This document shows positions 1-16,664 of a stretch of 64,000 nt of DNA, in pieces. Numbering within the stretch: position 1 is the first letter of the stretch; every line of letters starts with the position of its first letter. The notes beneath the pieces are model-generated. The model made no database searches. It was given only the letters and a program-made list of their open reading frames with translations, and was not told the DNA's origin. A program made the position numbers and the translations under genes. The stretch is from contig CALSCR010003567.1 of NCBI GenBank assembly GCA_943704495.1, positions 1 to 64,000 on the forward strand. Direction: 5' to 3'. The DNA is from Pigoraptor chileana (Eukaryota > Opisthokonta > Filasterea).

Positions 1-118
1 GAGAGAGAGAGATGTAGGATTCAAGTCAGTGTCATAGGCGCTGTGCCCATGGACTCCACAAGAGAGAGAGAGAGACCTTCAGTACTCAAAACGCCTTAGG
101 CATAAGCCCATCGACTCT

Positions 119-163
<45 letters not shown>

Positions 164-195
164 GAGAGTGCATTAATTTTACCACCAGCACACAC
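1..195. repeat. GA microsatellite with dispersed repeat, type I then type II
   Basis: A copy of the dispersed repeat occupies about 11-60, with core TTCAAGTCAGTGTCATAGG and end CCCATGGACTCCACAA. A diverged type II copy follows at about 75-120, ending CCCATCGACTCTCAA. GA tracts lie on both sides, the longest at 121-160. The block sits in an eIF3g intron, antisense to the gene. Confidence 0.8.
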
Positions 196-746
196 CTTGC
201 GCTCAATGACGGCCGTGCTGTGCTTTGCCGACCGTGTCTCTAACCGAAATGTCTTGGTAATCTGTGGCATCCAATATACCCTCGTTAAGCACAAAACCAA
301 GAACGAGGATGAAACATTTGATAAACACGGTTATTTGTAATCACCTTGATGCGCTTTCCTGCATCGTTGAGCTTGTATTCAATGACCTTTTTGATTCCAT
401 TCTTGTCGGGTCCGATCACTTGTGGCGGCGGAAGTTTGTCCTCGGCTGCGGGTACACAGAAAAATGCGCACGAGACCATGACGCAGCAAGTAAGCACGAG
501 ACGGAAACTGTGAAGCAAGCGCACAAAGCGCAGTTGTCAGATATATGCCCACCCTTTGCAAATTCCTCGTCGACATCATCTGCCCAATTCGTCTTGGGTC
601 TGAAAGTTGCAAGAAAATAGGCAACGCATGCGGCAAATGGAAACTTTCAGATAAAGATGCTGTGCGGCAAACCAAAAGGAAAAAAGAACACGCATGGATA
701 CCGCACAATTGAACCAAAACCGAAATACGCACGTTTCGATCGGCAT
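1..746 (-). CDS. EIF3G: Translation initiation factor eIF3 subunit G, N-terminal part
   Basis: eIF3g is the RNA-binding subunit of the eIF3 scaffold on the 40S ribosome. Four exons are visible on the minus strand: 746-733, 599-553, 445-345 and 261-196. The spliced protein starts MPIETPKTNWADDVDEE, the usual acidic N-terminus with the WADxVDEE motif. It continues with LPPPQVIGPDKNGIKKVIEY, then KLNDAGKRIK, then ITKTFRLETR and AVIERK, which matches the eIF3g N-terminal domain almost column by column. Phases agree at each junction. Exon 1 is only 14 nt. The zinc-knuckle and RRM lie beyond the left edge. The last visible intron carries GA tracts and a dispersed repeat. Confidence 0.9.
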
Positions 747-1405
747 CTTGCTAAATGTCGCTACTCCCACGGCTCAACACTAACAATAATGCAACTCCAC
801 AGGTCTGTGATCTTGCTTTTCTTGACTCTTCCTAAGTGCTTGATGCAGAATGCGTGAAACAGAGGCCACTGAACCAACGCACATGTGCACATGGTGCTTG
901 CAACATTGCGCGGGATTATTCTGGATTGGCCCGGATTGACTCTCCCGCCGCAGATACCCATAATGGGTTATTGTGGTCGATAATGGACCCTAAATGGATA
1001 GTCATGCCACATATATCCCTATATGGCCATCAGAGGCACGATTCCCTGACAATTGGGGCTGCAGTCGAAATTTGCACACAATTTGTGCGCTTTCCCAGTC
1101 TATTCACACGGTCCAGTTCCAGTCCAAATCCCCAGACTAATAAACAACATTCGCGTCCATTCAAACGAAAGCACACGTAATTTTTGGAACTCAATCCCAT
1201 AGTAGAAAAATAGCTTGTTGCCAATAGACAATCGAAAAGAAACGAATCGAGGACTATTTGCCGATCCTCTTTTTGTGGCGCTTCCGATATTCGTAAACAA
1301 ACACTCACCAACTATTGCCATCTTGTAGCTGTTATCAGCGCGAGTTTGCCTCTTTGGCGCAACTGCCCGGTGCTGATTGCGTCTCTGGGCGCACCGCAGA
1401 CGGGA
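747..1405. other. Divergent intergenic region, eIF3g / PI3K
   Basis: Between the two start codons, about 660 bp hold no convincing coding sequence. This stretch should hold both promoters. I see AT-rich patches near 960-1030 but no clear named motif. Confidence 0.6.
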
Positions 1406-8140
<6,735 letters not shown>

Positions 8141-8269
8141 GCAGTGTGCGAGGACACCGCGTATGCTCGCGAGGCGCTTGTCATATGCCAGGCAAATACA
8201 TTTTGTATAAAAAAAAGTGTAAATATATGTGGCCACAACGATGTATGTGGATGCGGCAGCTGCGACGAC

Positions 8270-10497
8270 TCATGCCGTGCCCTTGAGCCGCAGTGCGTCC
8301 ACCCGCGCCTGGAGGTCGCTCACGTGCTTCCGCATGCGACCGGGGTCGTTGAAAAAACTGACAAAGAGGCTGTGCTGGGCGCGACTTGTCGTCCTGTCGC
8401 TTGCAGCCTATTTGGTTGGGCGCCGCCGCAAAATGCCAGCCAGTGAGTCAGTCGCAGCGGCACAGTATGCAACATCAGCAGTCCCATTTGGCGCGTGGTT
8501 TGTCGTCACGTACTCCACGTAGACTCCACATGCATGCAGTCCACATGCACCCCACCATTGACTCCACAACAGCTACAGAGCAATGTACCATTCAAGTCAG
8601 TGTCTTTGGCGCTGTGGCCATGGACTCCACAAGGCAGCTATGAGAGAAACTTCACTCAAACCGCCGCAGGAAAAGGCCATCGACTCTCAACAGCAATGAA
8701 GGAGTCGCAAAAGCGGCGCACCTGCATCTTGCGCTCCTTGTCCTGTATGATTCCGTCAACTGCTTTTGCCAGATCTGCAAGTGTGCGGTCGAGTTCCGCC
8801 AGCCGAGCGTCCATGTCCTGCGACCACATTGATGTATGCAATCCAATTGTAAATGACATGAAATTAGGCACCGCTGTCGTTGTAAAAGGTGCAGAGATGC
8901 AAATGTGGATTCTGAGACCTCCCGCACACTTTCCCCATACAATTGCACGGCACAACTGACTCGACGCTCGGATGAAACGACACCCCTACCGTTGGTGTCA
9001 GCTGGAGCTTGCCAACCGCGGACGACGGAAATAACACCTCCGTCAATGTCTGGACAACAGCGCTCCTGAAGCGTCGGGTCGACGGAGGGCCAAGGGAAGC
9101 GGTGTCAGGGCATGGCAACAACAGCAAACAGAACAGCCTAAGGAACATGAGTGGATAACCACAGTCAGGCCAAACTCACGTGCTCTCCGTCATGGTGTGG
9201 TGGCGCGCGTCCAAATCGTCCGCGGCGCGAATCAGTATGTCGACTGTTTCACTGAGGTTAAGGGTGTCTTTTAGAACATCTTGCCAAGCGGTGAACTGCG
9301 CCTCTGCGTCTGCGGGTGAAGCGACAGAAAGTGTTGTCAGCGGAGACCACTACGCACGCGTATGTTGGAACCGGCGAGGGCGGTTATGACGTACCAGACT
9401 CAACAACGCACTTGACGGCGACGACCACAGAGTCCCTCTCATCGATTGTTTGGCGCTTCGGTTGAACCACAAAGTGCTCCGATGCCATGGCCGCCTGCGT
9501 GATCGTGCGGGTGTGAGTAACAGCGCGCATGTGAGTAACAGCGCGCGTGTGAGTAACAGCATCGCGCTTGGCATTGCATGAAACCCCCCATAGGATCATT
9601 ACGAATGGCATGCACGGACACCACTTGCCACGCCGGTCTGTCAGGCGGACAAGAGCACGTGACGCAGCCACAGGGCGCCGCCAGTACCCACCGCGCGCGC
9701 CTTGCAATCGCCCGCCAGAGCAGCCAGGTCGCGGTGTGCGGCATGCAGCGCCAGTGTCAGCCCCTCGGCGCGGCCCTTGGCACACCGCGTCGCCATCAGC
9801 AGAAGCTCGCGGCGGGCCTGCTGTGCGGTGAGATGCTCGATTACCTGTTGTGTTCGAAACGAAAGAGGCGGTTGAAGGAAGCCATGCGAGGGAGTAACCG
9901 CCCCAAAGCGGGGCCACGTGTGACCAAGCGCAAGAGCCGTAGTGCAATTGAATGCAAATTTGGGTAGAGCGAATGGAAGAGAAAAGAGCCAAGAAAATGA
10001 CGAAACTCACCCTGTCCTGCTTCTCAGAGTAGTATTGCTGGCGGTGCACCTGGATGTCGCAGTCGCCTCCCACAACGTCCAGCAGACTAAGATCGTTGAC
10101 ACACTCTGACGTCGATTCAACTTGCATGACGGCAAGGCCAAATTGCTCACGCGCCGCTTCGAGTCTGGCGAACACATCTTCCGTGACACTGCATATGAAC
10201 AGCCGTCAAGACAGGCGGTTGGAGCAGTAAGCCACACATCCGGGGGGGGGGGGGGTATTCACAGGACTCAAACATATCAACTGCCAACCTCCTCGTCCCT
10301 CTTCCCATACAATTCAGCAAGCGAGTGTACTCTGCACGCAGCACAACGCACCCGGCAGCCCGAGCCCTCCCATCTGCATCAAGCATATTCAAAATGGCCT
10401 GTGCGCGCTCGATTTGTGCCTCTGTTCTCGACAGGGCTGCAGACGCCAGTATATTGTCGCGCTCGGCTGTTGCGAGGCTGCAGTTTCAATTTCAGTT

Positions 10498-10528
<31 letters not shown>

Positions 10529-12705
10529 GTGTGTGTGTGTGTGTGTGTGCGGAGAGAGAGAGATGGAGTTCAAGTCAGTGTCTTAAGCGCTGTGTCCATG
10601 GACTCCGCGGACGAGAGAGAGAGAGAGAGACAGAGAGAGATGTAGGATTCAAGTCGCGCTGTGCCCATGGACTCCACAAGAGACAGAGACATGTAGGATT
10701 CCAGTCAGTGTCATAGGCGCGGTGCCCATGGACTCCACAACAAGAGAGAGAGAGAGAGATGTAGGATTCAAGTCAGTGTCATAGGCGCTGTGCCCATGGA
10801 CTCCACAAGAGAGAGAGAGAGAGAGAGCGAGAAGGCGATTGCGCCCATATCAATTCCGGTAAGCGAACATAAAGAGAGACAAGAGATCGTATAATATTCT
10901 CATGAGCAACAAGAGACCATCGGCGTCGATACTCACGCAACCTGCAGTCGCTGCAGCTCTGCGGCATTCTCTGCATCTGGAGCGTCCCCATTAGCAATCG
11001 CTGTGCGTGCAACAAACAAAGAACAAAGAACAAGAGCAAAAAAGTAGCTGTTAATCACTCGCAAAGCAATTTCAAAGTCAAACACCTGATTGGGCAAGTT
11101 TGTCCACAGGCATCGTGCCTTGACCAGAGCAGATGACGCACCATGCACAGACGCTTTTGTCTGCGGAAGACCATCGGCTGCGGCGCCGATCATGCCCGCA
11201 ATACCCTGGATGAGACACAAATCGATGACACGCACACCAACACCAAACGCGGCAACGTGCATTAGGTTCATGCGGCATTCTATGCATTCTCTGGTGGAAT
11301 TCCGGGATAGAGAGAACATTTCAAGGCATGCATGTACCTGCACAAACTGTCGTCGCATGTATGCCTTGAGCTCCCCAGAAAAGGCACTCTCGTGTCTGTC
11401 ATATTCCGCCAACGACGCCGCCGACGCCAACACAGACGGCCGGCCATCACTAGTGACGTGCGCAGAAGTGACGGAGAGGGCGGCCTGGGCAAGACACTCG
11501 ACCGACGCATCGTACTGCACACAAACACCACAGCATAATCAGCAAATTTGCAATGTGAGAAACAACCAAACGAGCATAAGTGTTTGGTGAGGCCGCCAGT
11601 TGAACCCGCATGTGGCCCACGGGGGCAGCGAGGTCCTCAAACAGGCAATCTGTCGCCAAGCAGGCACAAGACAAGCACTCACCGCCCCGATGCGCGCTGC
11701 GGCCGACGCCACGGCAGAGCGCGCACCCTCAGACGCCAAAGCCTCCGCCCGCCGGCACGCTGTGGTGCGCTGGTGAGTGGCGGCGAGATGCACGCTGAGC
11801 CGTGGATTCAGGCGATTCCACCGCAAAAGAGTTAGCGTGTGTCTCGTAGTGGTGGTGGTGGTGTATCTGTTTCGTGAACAAAGCATGCAGTAGCCGCGTG
11901 GCAGTGTTACCGTGCCCGTCTCAAACCACAACTCGCCTCACCTCAATCTGTCCCGCTGCGCAATGAGATCATGCAGCCGCCGTGACGCTGAATCAAGCTC
12001 TTCTCTATCGCTTTCCAAGTCGGCACTGTGAATATAAGCGAACAAGGGGGGGGGGGGGGGGAAATGAACAATGAACACAATACAGACGCGCAGCTGCACG
12101 CAGTGCCAAAGTCCAGGCAATACACAAACACACACCTCGTGGTTGCGGCTGACTCGCCGGTCTTGAAATGACGCGCACTTTCAACTGCTTCATCGAGCTC
12201 CGCGCCCTGAGTACCACAGCGATGAGGACGGACGAGCGCACACTATTAGATATCAATTGGGAAAATACCAGACAGCGACAACATGCCGCATGCGAGACAG
12301 TCAGACAACCCACCAGCAGCACTTTATCCTCATCCTCCAATTGTCGAAATCTGTATATATAAAATGCGTAATAAAATGTAAGTAAACTTCAACCCCCATG
12401 CAAACAAGGCCCCAGACAAGCACACGACCAGTGTGTGCGCTCCAGCGGCACTACACGAACAACGGCGCCCCAATGCACCCACGCGAATGCCCTAATACAA
12501 CCAAGCGGCAGCCCAATGCCCAAAGCACCCACGCGGCAATGTCCTCCGGCGAGAGCACGGCCATGGCGCGTGAGGACCGACTGAGCCAACCGACAAAGTG
12601 CGCCGTGGCCTCGTCCTCAAACGCCCAGTCGAGTGCGTCCCCAGTCACGTGGGGTCCCGCACAGCCCAGGCTGCGCAGGGCATCGGCGAGCGCGCTGCCG
12701 TCCAT
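8270..12705 (-). CDS. HAUS3: Augmin complex subunit HAUS3
   Basis: HAUS3 is a long coiled-coil subunit of augmin, which nucleates microtubules from existing ones in the spindle. Seventeen exons keep one frame: 12705-12533, 12350-12314, 12206-12136, 12025-11942, 11794-11683, 11635-11567, 11514-11338, 11205-11086, 11000-10942, 10477-10289, 10188-10011, 9844-9692, 9494-9395, 9309-9180, 9065-8990, 8817-8722 and 8374-8270. They encode about 642 residues (human about 600). Family hallmarks include the N-terminal DALDWAFEDEATAHFVGWL, then GAELDEAVES, YMRRQFVQ and VGGDCDIQVHRQQYYSEKQD, which aligns with the human VKGDFDLQIAKQDYYTARQE. Most of the rest is heptad-rich coiled coil. It ends 130 bp from the PI3K stop, tail to tail. 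Its introns hold dispersed repeats and poly-C runs. Exons 6, 8 and 9 are the least certain. Confidence 0.88.
8587..8691. repeat. Dispersed repeat, type I plus type II pair
   Basis: A type I copy lies at about 8587-8633 (core TTCAAGTCAGTGTC, end CATGGACTCCACAA). A type II copy follows at about 8651-8691, ending GGCCATCGACTCTCAA. The order is the same as at the left edge. Extra GACTCCACA pieces occur at 8521-8572. The block lies in the last HAUS3 intron. Confidence 0.75.
9505..9562. repeat. Short tandem repeat, GTGAGTAACAGCGCGC, three units
   Basis: Three near-identical units of about 20 bp, with core GTGAGTAACAGCGCGC, lie in the HAUS3 intron just upstream of the exon starting at 9494. A related GAGTAACAG stretch occurs near 46185 in another minus-strand intron. 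Confidence 0.75.
10500..10835. repeat. Cluster of four dispersed repeat copies with GT and GA tracts
   Basis: Type I copies lie at about 10563-10608, 10638-10679 (lacking about 11 internal bases), 10689-10740 and 10759-10809, all in plus orientation and separated by GAGA tracts. The block also has GT and GA runs at 10500-10560. It fills most of the HAUS3 intron between exons at 10942 and 10477. Confidence 0.85.
12044..12062. repeat. Poly-G run (poly-C in the HAUS3 transcript)
   Basis: About 16 consecutive G on the plus strand become a poly-C tract roughly 20 nt upstream of a HAUS3 3' splice site. It probably serves as part of the polypyrimidine tract. Similar runs occur at 10241-10256 and 19600-19618. 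Confidence 0.7.
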
Positions 12706-13063
12706 TGCAGGGAGATTGAGCGGACTCGCCGTACAAATTAGGCGTCTGGCAGTCGATGCGGGCCAAAAGCGTATTGCAAGGAGATGGAGCGACGGCCGCG
12801 TGAAAGTGTGTGTTATGTTCCGATGCTATTGCAGGTGCAGATCCTATGATGTATGCCAACGCTCTATTTACCCTATTCAAAATTGTATGTGGTGTGTGTG
12901 TGTGTGTCTGTGTGTGTGAGTAGTGTCAGCGAGCCACTGGTCTGCTCTCAACTTGACTAAATTTAAATTTGGCGCGCACTTGCCGATGTAGTCACGTGAT
13001 CGCCAAAAGTCAGACCAACAGTCGGTGATTAATGTATTCTGTGCACTACTGCCTGACATGTGC
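12706..13063. other. Intergenic region between HAUS3 start and the Cys-repeat gene stop
   Basis: No coding sequence is supported. The stretch should hold the HAUS3 promoter and the 3' end of the next gene. It has a GT tract near 12895-12920 and a TCACGTGA palindrome near 12992. Confidence 0.5.
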
Positions 13064-15550
13064 CTACAGTGAGTTAACGCGCCAGACCACACCGTCGAGC
13101 TGCTTGATGGCATCATCCGATGCACCGACAAAACCACTGAGGATCTCGTTGATTTGTGTGCGCGTGAGGTTGATGGGTCCGCGGTAAGCGCACAGCTTGA
13201 GGCACGGGTAGTTGTCGGGAGAGCAGTCGTGCATGCACACAAGCACGCGCTCGCGGATGTCCTTATCCGTCCACCACGAGAAGTCTCCGCGCGTGCCAGA
13301 TGCGGGCTCTGTAGCCATATCATGTGCAAAAACAAATGCATTCACTGCGCCGTCAGTATAGTGACAGTGGAAGAGGGCGCAACGCAACATTCAGACAAAA
13401 AGTGGGGATATTGTCTGTGTGTGGAAATGGCGCCCACATACCACTGCTTCCCTCGTCGTAAGACACGGCCGGCGCATCGGCATTTCCTCCTGAAGAGTGC
13501 ACAGTCGCAATAATGCACAACCAACAGTTAATGAGAATGAGCGCGTGTGGCTGGTGAGTCACGAGACAAGGCAAGCACAGTCCCTCGCGCTTACCTGTGG
13601 ATGCCCCGGTATTGTCACCCGTATTGTCACCCTTGGTCCCCGTCGACCCACCCGTCGACCCACCAGTCGACCCGCCAGTCGACCCGCCAGTTGATACGCC
13701 CGAGATGGAGTTGAGAAGAGTGGTTGCCGTGGCGACCACGTCTTCGGGAAGGGACGCAGACCGCAGTTGGCCGAGGTAGACGTTCACCTGGTCTTCGGAG
13801 AGCGATGCCGCACCGTTGTTGAAGCATGTGCGAGTGCACGCGATCTCTGCATTGCATGCAGTCCCGCAAATGATGGCCCTGAACAAGGGGCTCACATTGC
13901 CATACTTGGCCCACGCACCGCTGTCCGACCCGGATGTGCCGGGGGTCGACGCGCCCCCAGAGCCTGCAGCGGACCAAGCGGACATGTGCATGGGTCGTAG
14001 ATTCATTGGGCATCAGAAGAGCAGCCAATGAGTTCAAACTTAGTGTTGGCGTCGAATGCCAGCATGTCACGTGACAGCATCACAGCACAACGCCACGCGA
14101 CGCCACGCAATAAAGGCGCACAAAGCGAGAGCACTCACCCGTGGGACGACCAGCGGCGATCACTTGCGAGAGCATCAGCTTGATGTTGGCCACGACATCA
14201 TCGGGCAGCTTTGCAGACTGGATACCTCCAAGCATTGCTTTGATCTCCTCGACCGGCGCAGCGGGCCCGTTGTAGAAGCAATCGCGCACGCATGCAATAT
14301 CGCCCTGGCAACGGGATCCACACACGACAATCTTGAACGAATCGCTCACATCGCCGTACGCAGACCACTTGTCCGTGGCGGGGGCCGGAGGCACAGGAGC
14401 TGCAACGATACCAATGGAATGAATTACGATTGCATACAAACTGGTTGCGCGCGGACATTATATGGCCTCAGAGGCTACGGCACACATCTTTCACAGGAGC
14501 AACACACAAAAGTCATGTGGTTGCGAGCGAAGGCGCTGCTCGCTCTCACCTTCACTACCACCTTTCGAGCCATCACTTGTAATCTGGCGGAGAATGTCGT
14601 CAACATTGGCAAGGACGTCCGTCGGCAGCGTTGCGGAGCGCAGCTGCGCGAGGAGAGCGGTGGCATCCTGAGCAGGGCCGTCGGAGAAGCACTTGCGAAT
14701 GCACGGCACGTCACCGTTGCACGCTTGACCACACACGACCACCTTGAACCGCGCCTCAACATCACCATATTGCGTCCAGCCGCGGATGGGGGCAGTGGGA
14801 GCAGAAGGGCCGGAACTGGACCCTGCATGGCAATGTGCGGAGAGAGAACACACCCATCAGTGAGCAAGACACGCGTGCATACGACAGCCGCCATCAACGA
14901 AGCCCCACGCCAGACACAGTTACTAACGACTGCGTACTAGTTCAATCACTTCAGTACATCCAGAAAGCAATGTTCGCACCTCCGTTAGGGTTAATGCGGG
15001 AAAGGATGTCGCTGATGCTTGCAATGACATCGCTAGGAAGAGTGGACGACGTAAACAAATCAATGCGAGCTTGCACTTCACTTGCGCCGCCAGAGGGGCC
15101 GTTGAAAAAGCAGTTTTTGGTGCACTCGTCAACGCCGCCGCACGGAGGCGCGCACACAACGACCTTTGCAGTATCTGTCACCCCCGTGAACTTAGCCCAT
15201 GGATCGCTGCTGCCACCAGGTGTCACCGGAGCGGGAGCCACCGGACCAGAGGGCAACGTCGCCTCATTGCCCGTCTGCGGAAATTTAGTGCGCAAATCGG
15301 CGAGAGCGCTCGTGACCTCTGTGGGGAGTGTTGTTGCGCTGTCAAGCGTTTGCGAAAACTCGGCAAGTGCAGAGGCAGGAAGACGTGAGGGACCATTTGC
15401 CAAGCACCCGGGGATGCACTGCGGGTCCAATTGGCAGTCCTGCGCGCACACGAGCAACAGCTTGTCGCGCACGGAAAGCACAGGTGCAGCACTGGCCACG
15501 GAGACCAATGATGCCACGGTCGCGGCGAGCACTAAACAAAGCACACGCAT
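13064..15550 (-). CDS. Secreted protein with six Cys-rich repeats, family not recognised
   Basis: I do not recognise this family. Six exons (15550-14980, 14822-14550, 14399-14139, 13963-13595, 13489-13442, 13308-13064) give about 588 residues. The start is chosen because MRVLCLVLAATVASLVSVAS is a textbook signal peptide. Six repeats of about 70-90 residues follow, each with C-x3-C-x5-C-x3-C (x6 in the last), usually then xNGP. Examples are VVCGSRCQGDIACVRDCFYN and VVVCGQACNGDVPCIRKCF. A helix-like tail with SAxLPxDVxA follows. Exon 1 carries two repeats, exons 2, 3, 4 and 6 one each, and exon 5 only a linker. All introns are phase 1, so internal exons are symmetric 1-1. Before exon 5 the linker is GGST repeats, from a 12-bp tandem repeat at about 13631-13690. 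No membrane anchor is visible, so it is probably secreted or luminal. Confidence 0.8.
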
Positions 15551-15965
15551 TCCCCAGGACGCTCTTGCGAAAGACGCGCACCAATAGACCAGTAATGCTA
15601 TTCCTTGTTTAGGACTTATTGATTTAAATGGGAAATACATCGTAATCGCATCGCGTGCCCTGCGTTGGTGACTGGCTGTTTGTCCACCGTATTGTGCGGC
15701 GAATTTGCGCAGACTATTGAATTCAGTATGGGAGTATTGAGCACTCAATACACCAATAGGAACACTCAGCGAGTTGTCGGCTATAATATACGGAAATATT
15801 TAGCGACTTCTCGCAACAATTCCCGGGCAGGCGCACATGAGCCGGCCAAGTGGACCGTAATGAGAGTTGCGAAAAGGCAGCCAAAGTAATCAAAACTAGT
15901 AAACGTCCAAAGTGCCACCGCAACCCCCATATCAACAAGCAATTCAGAGCCAAGGGAAGCCAGAA
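15551..15965. other. Divergent intergenic region, Cys-repeat gene / TMEM70
   Basis: About 415 bp without a gene, expected to hold two promoters. There is an AT-rich patch near 15780-15805 (TATAATATACGG). No named motif is clear. Confidence 0.5.
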
Positions 15966-16589
15966 ATGTCTCTTGTGTCGGCCCTCAAACGGAGCTGTGT
16001 GCACCCTCTGCGCGGGGCCCTGTGCGCATCTCGCCGACCGCTGTCCACGGGCACCGCGCCAGCCACGGCACCCCCGACGGCACCCCCGACGGCACCCCCG
16101 ACGGCAGCCGACCCCCGAAAGACCCCTCCCCCCTCCGGCTGTGAGGGCTTCGTACATGTCTACCGCTCTCCACTGGGTGACGCCGTGCGCCGCCTCAAAC
16201 TCTTCTCTCTCACAAGCTGCGCCTGCACAACCATTGCCGGGCCAGTACTCGCACTCGTTGGATCGGAGGGAGTTCCCCTTGCGGGAAAGATCGCAATCAC
16301 ATCAACCGTCGTTCTATTTGGCCTCGGTACGACCGCACTGCTCCACTGGACGACTAAGCCGTTTGTTCGCCGGATGTATTCAAGTCCTGACGGAGGCATT
16401 GTTGCGGCAGAGACATTTAATGTCATTGCGCAGCCCATTGTTACGAAATTTGCGCGGTCCGACATGCAAGTGTCGCGCAAGTTCATGCCGTTTGTGTCTT
16501 TTGAGGCCGCTGGAAGACCATTTTTTGTGCAGAAGGAGGGGCTTTTGGACAAAGCGTTTGGCAATTCGGTCTCAAAGTTTGTTAAATAG
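15966..16589 (+). CDS. TMEM70: TMEM70-family mitochondrial assembly factor
   Basis: TMEM70 is an inner-membrane protein that helps assemble the ATP-synthase c-ring and complex I. This is an intronless 207-residue ORF. An Arg-rich presequence (MSLVSALKRSCVHPLRGALC) is followed by a low-complexity APPT repeat (three units). The family core follows: FVHVYRSPLGDAVRRLKLFS, then two membrane segments around residues 75-95 and 102-122. The loop reads LHWTTKPFVRRMYSS, as in human TMEM70 (LLHFITKGYVIRLY). The ATG is chosen because the upstream in-frame triplet is GTG. It ends 75 bp from the WD40 gene, tail to tail. It sits in a window that also carries ATP synthase gamma. Confidence 0.8.
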   Translation: MSLVSALKRSCVHPLRGALCASRRPLSTGTAPATAPPTAPPTAPPTAADPRKTPPPSGCEGFVHVYRSPLGDAVRRLKLFSLTSCACTTIAGPVLALVGSEGVPLAGKIAITSTVVLFGLGTTALLHWTTKPFVRRMYSSPDGGIVAAETFNVIAQPIVTKFARSDMQVSRKFMPFVSFEAAGRPFFVQKEGLLDKAFGNSVSKFVK

Positions 16590-16664
16590 TCTGCTTTAAT
16601 ATAAGATATGTGGCCACTTCATGCGACTGCACATTCTTTGCGCAGACCACGCATGTGATAGTAT

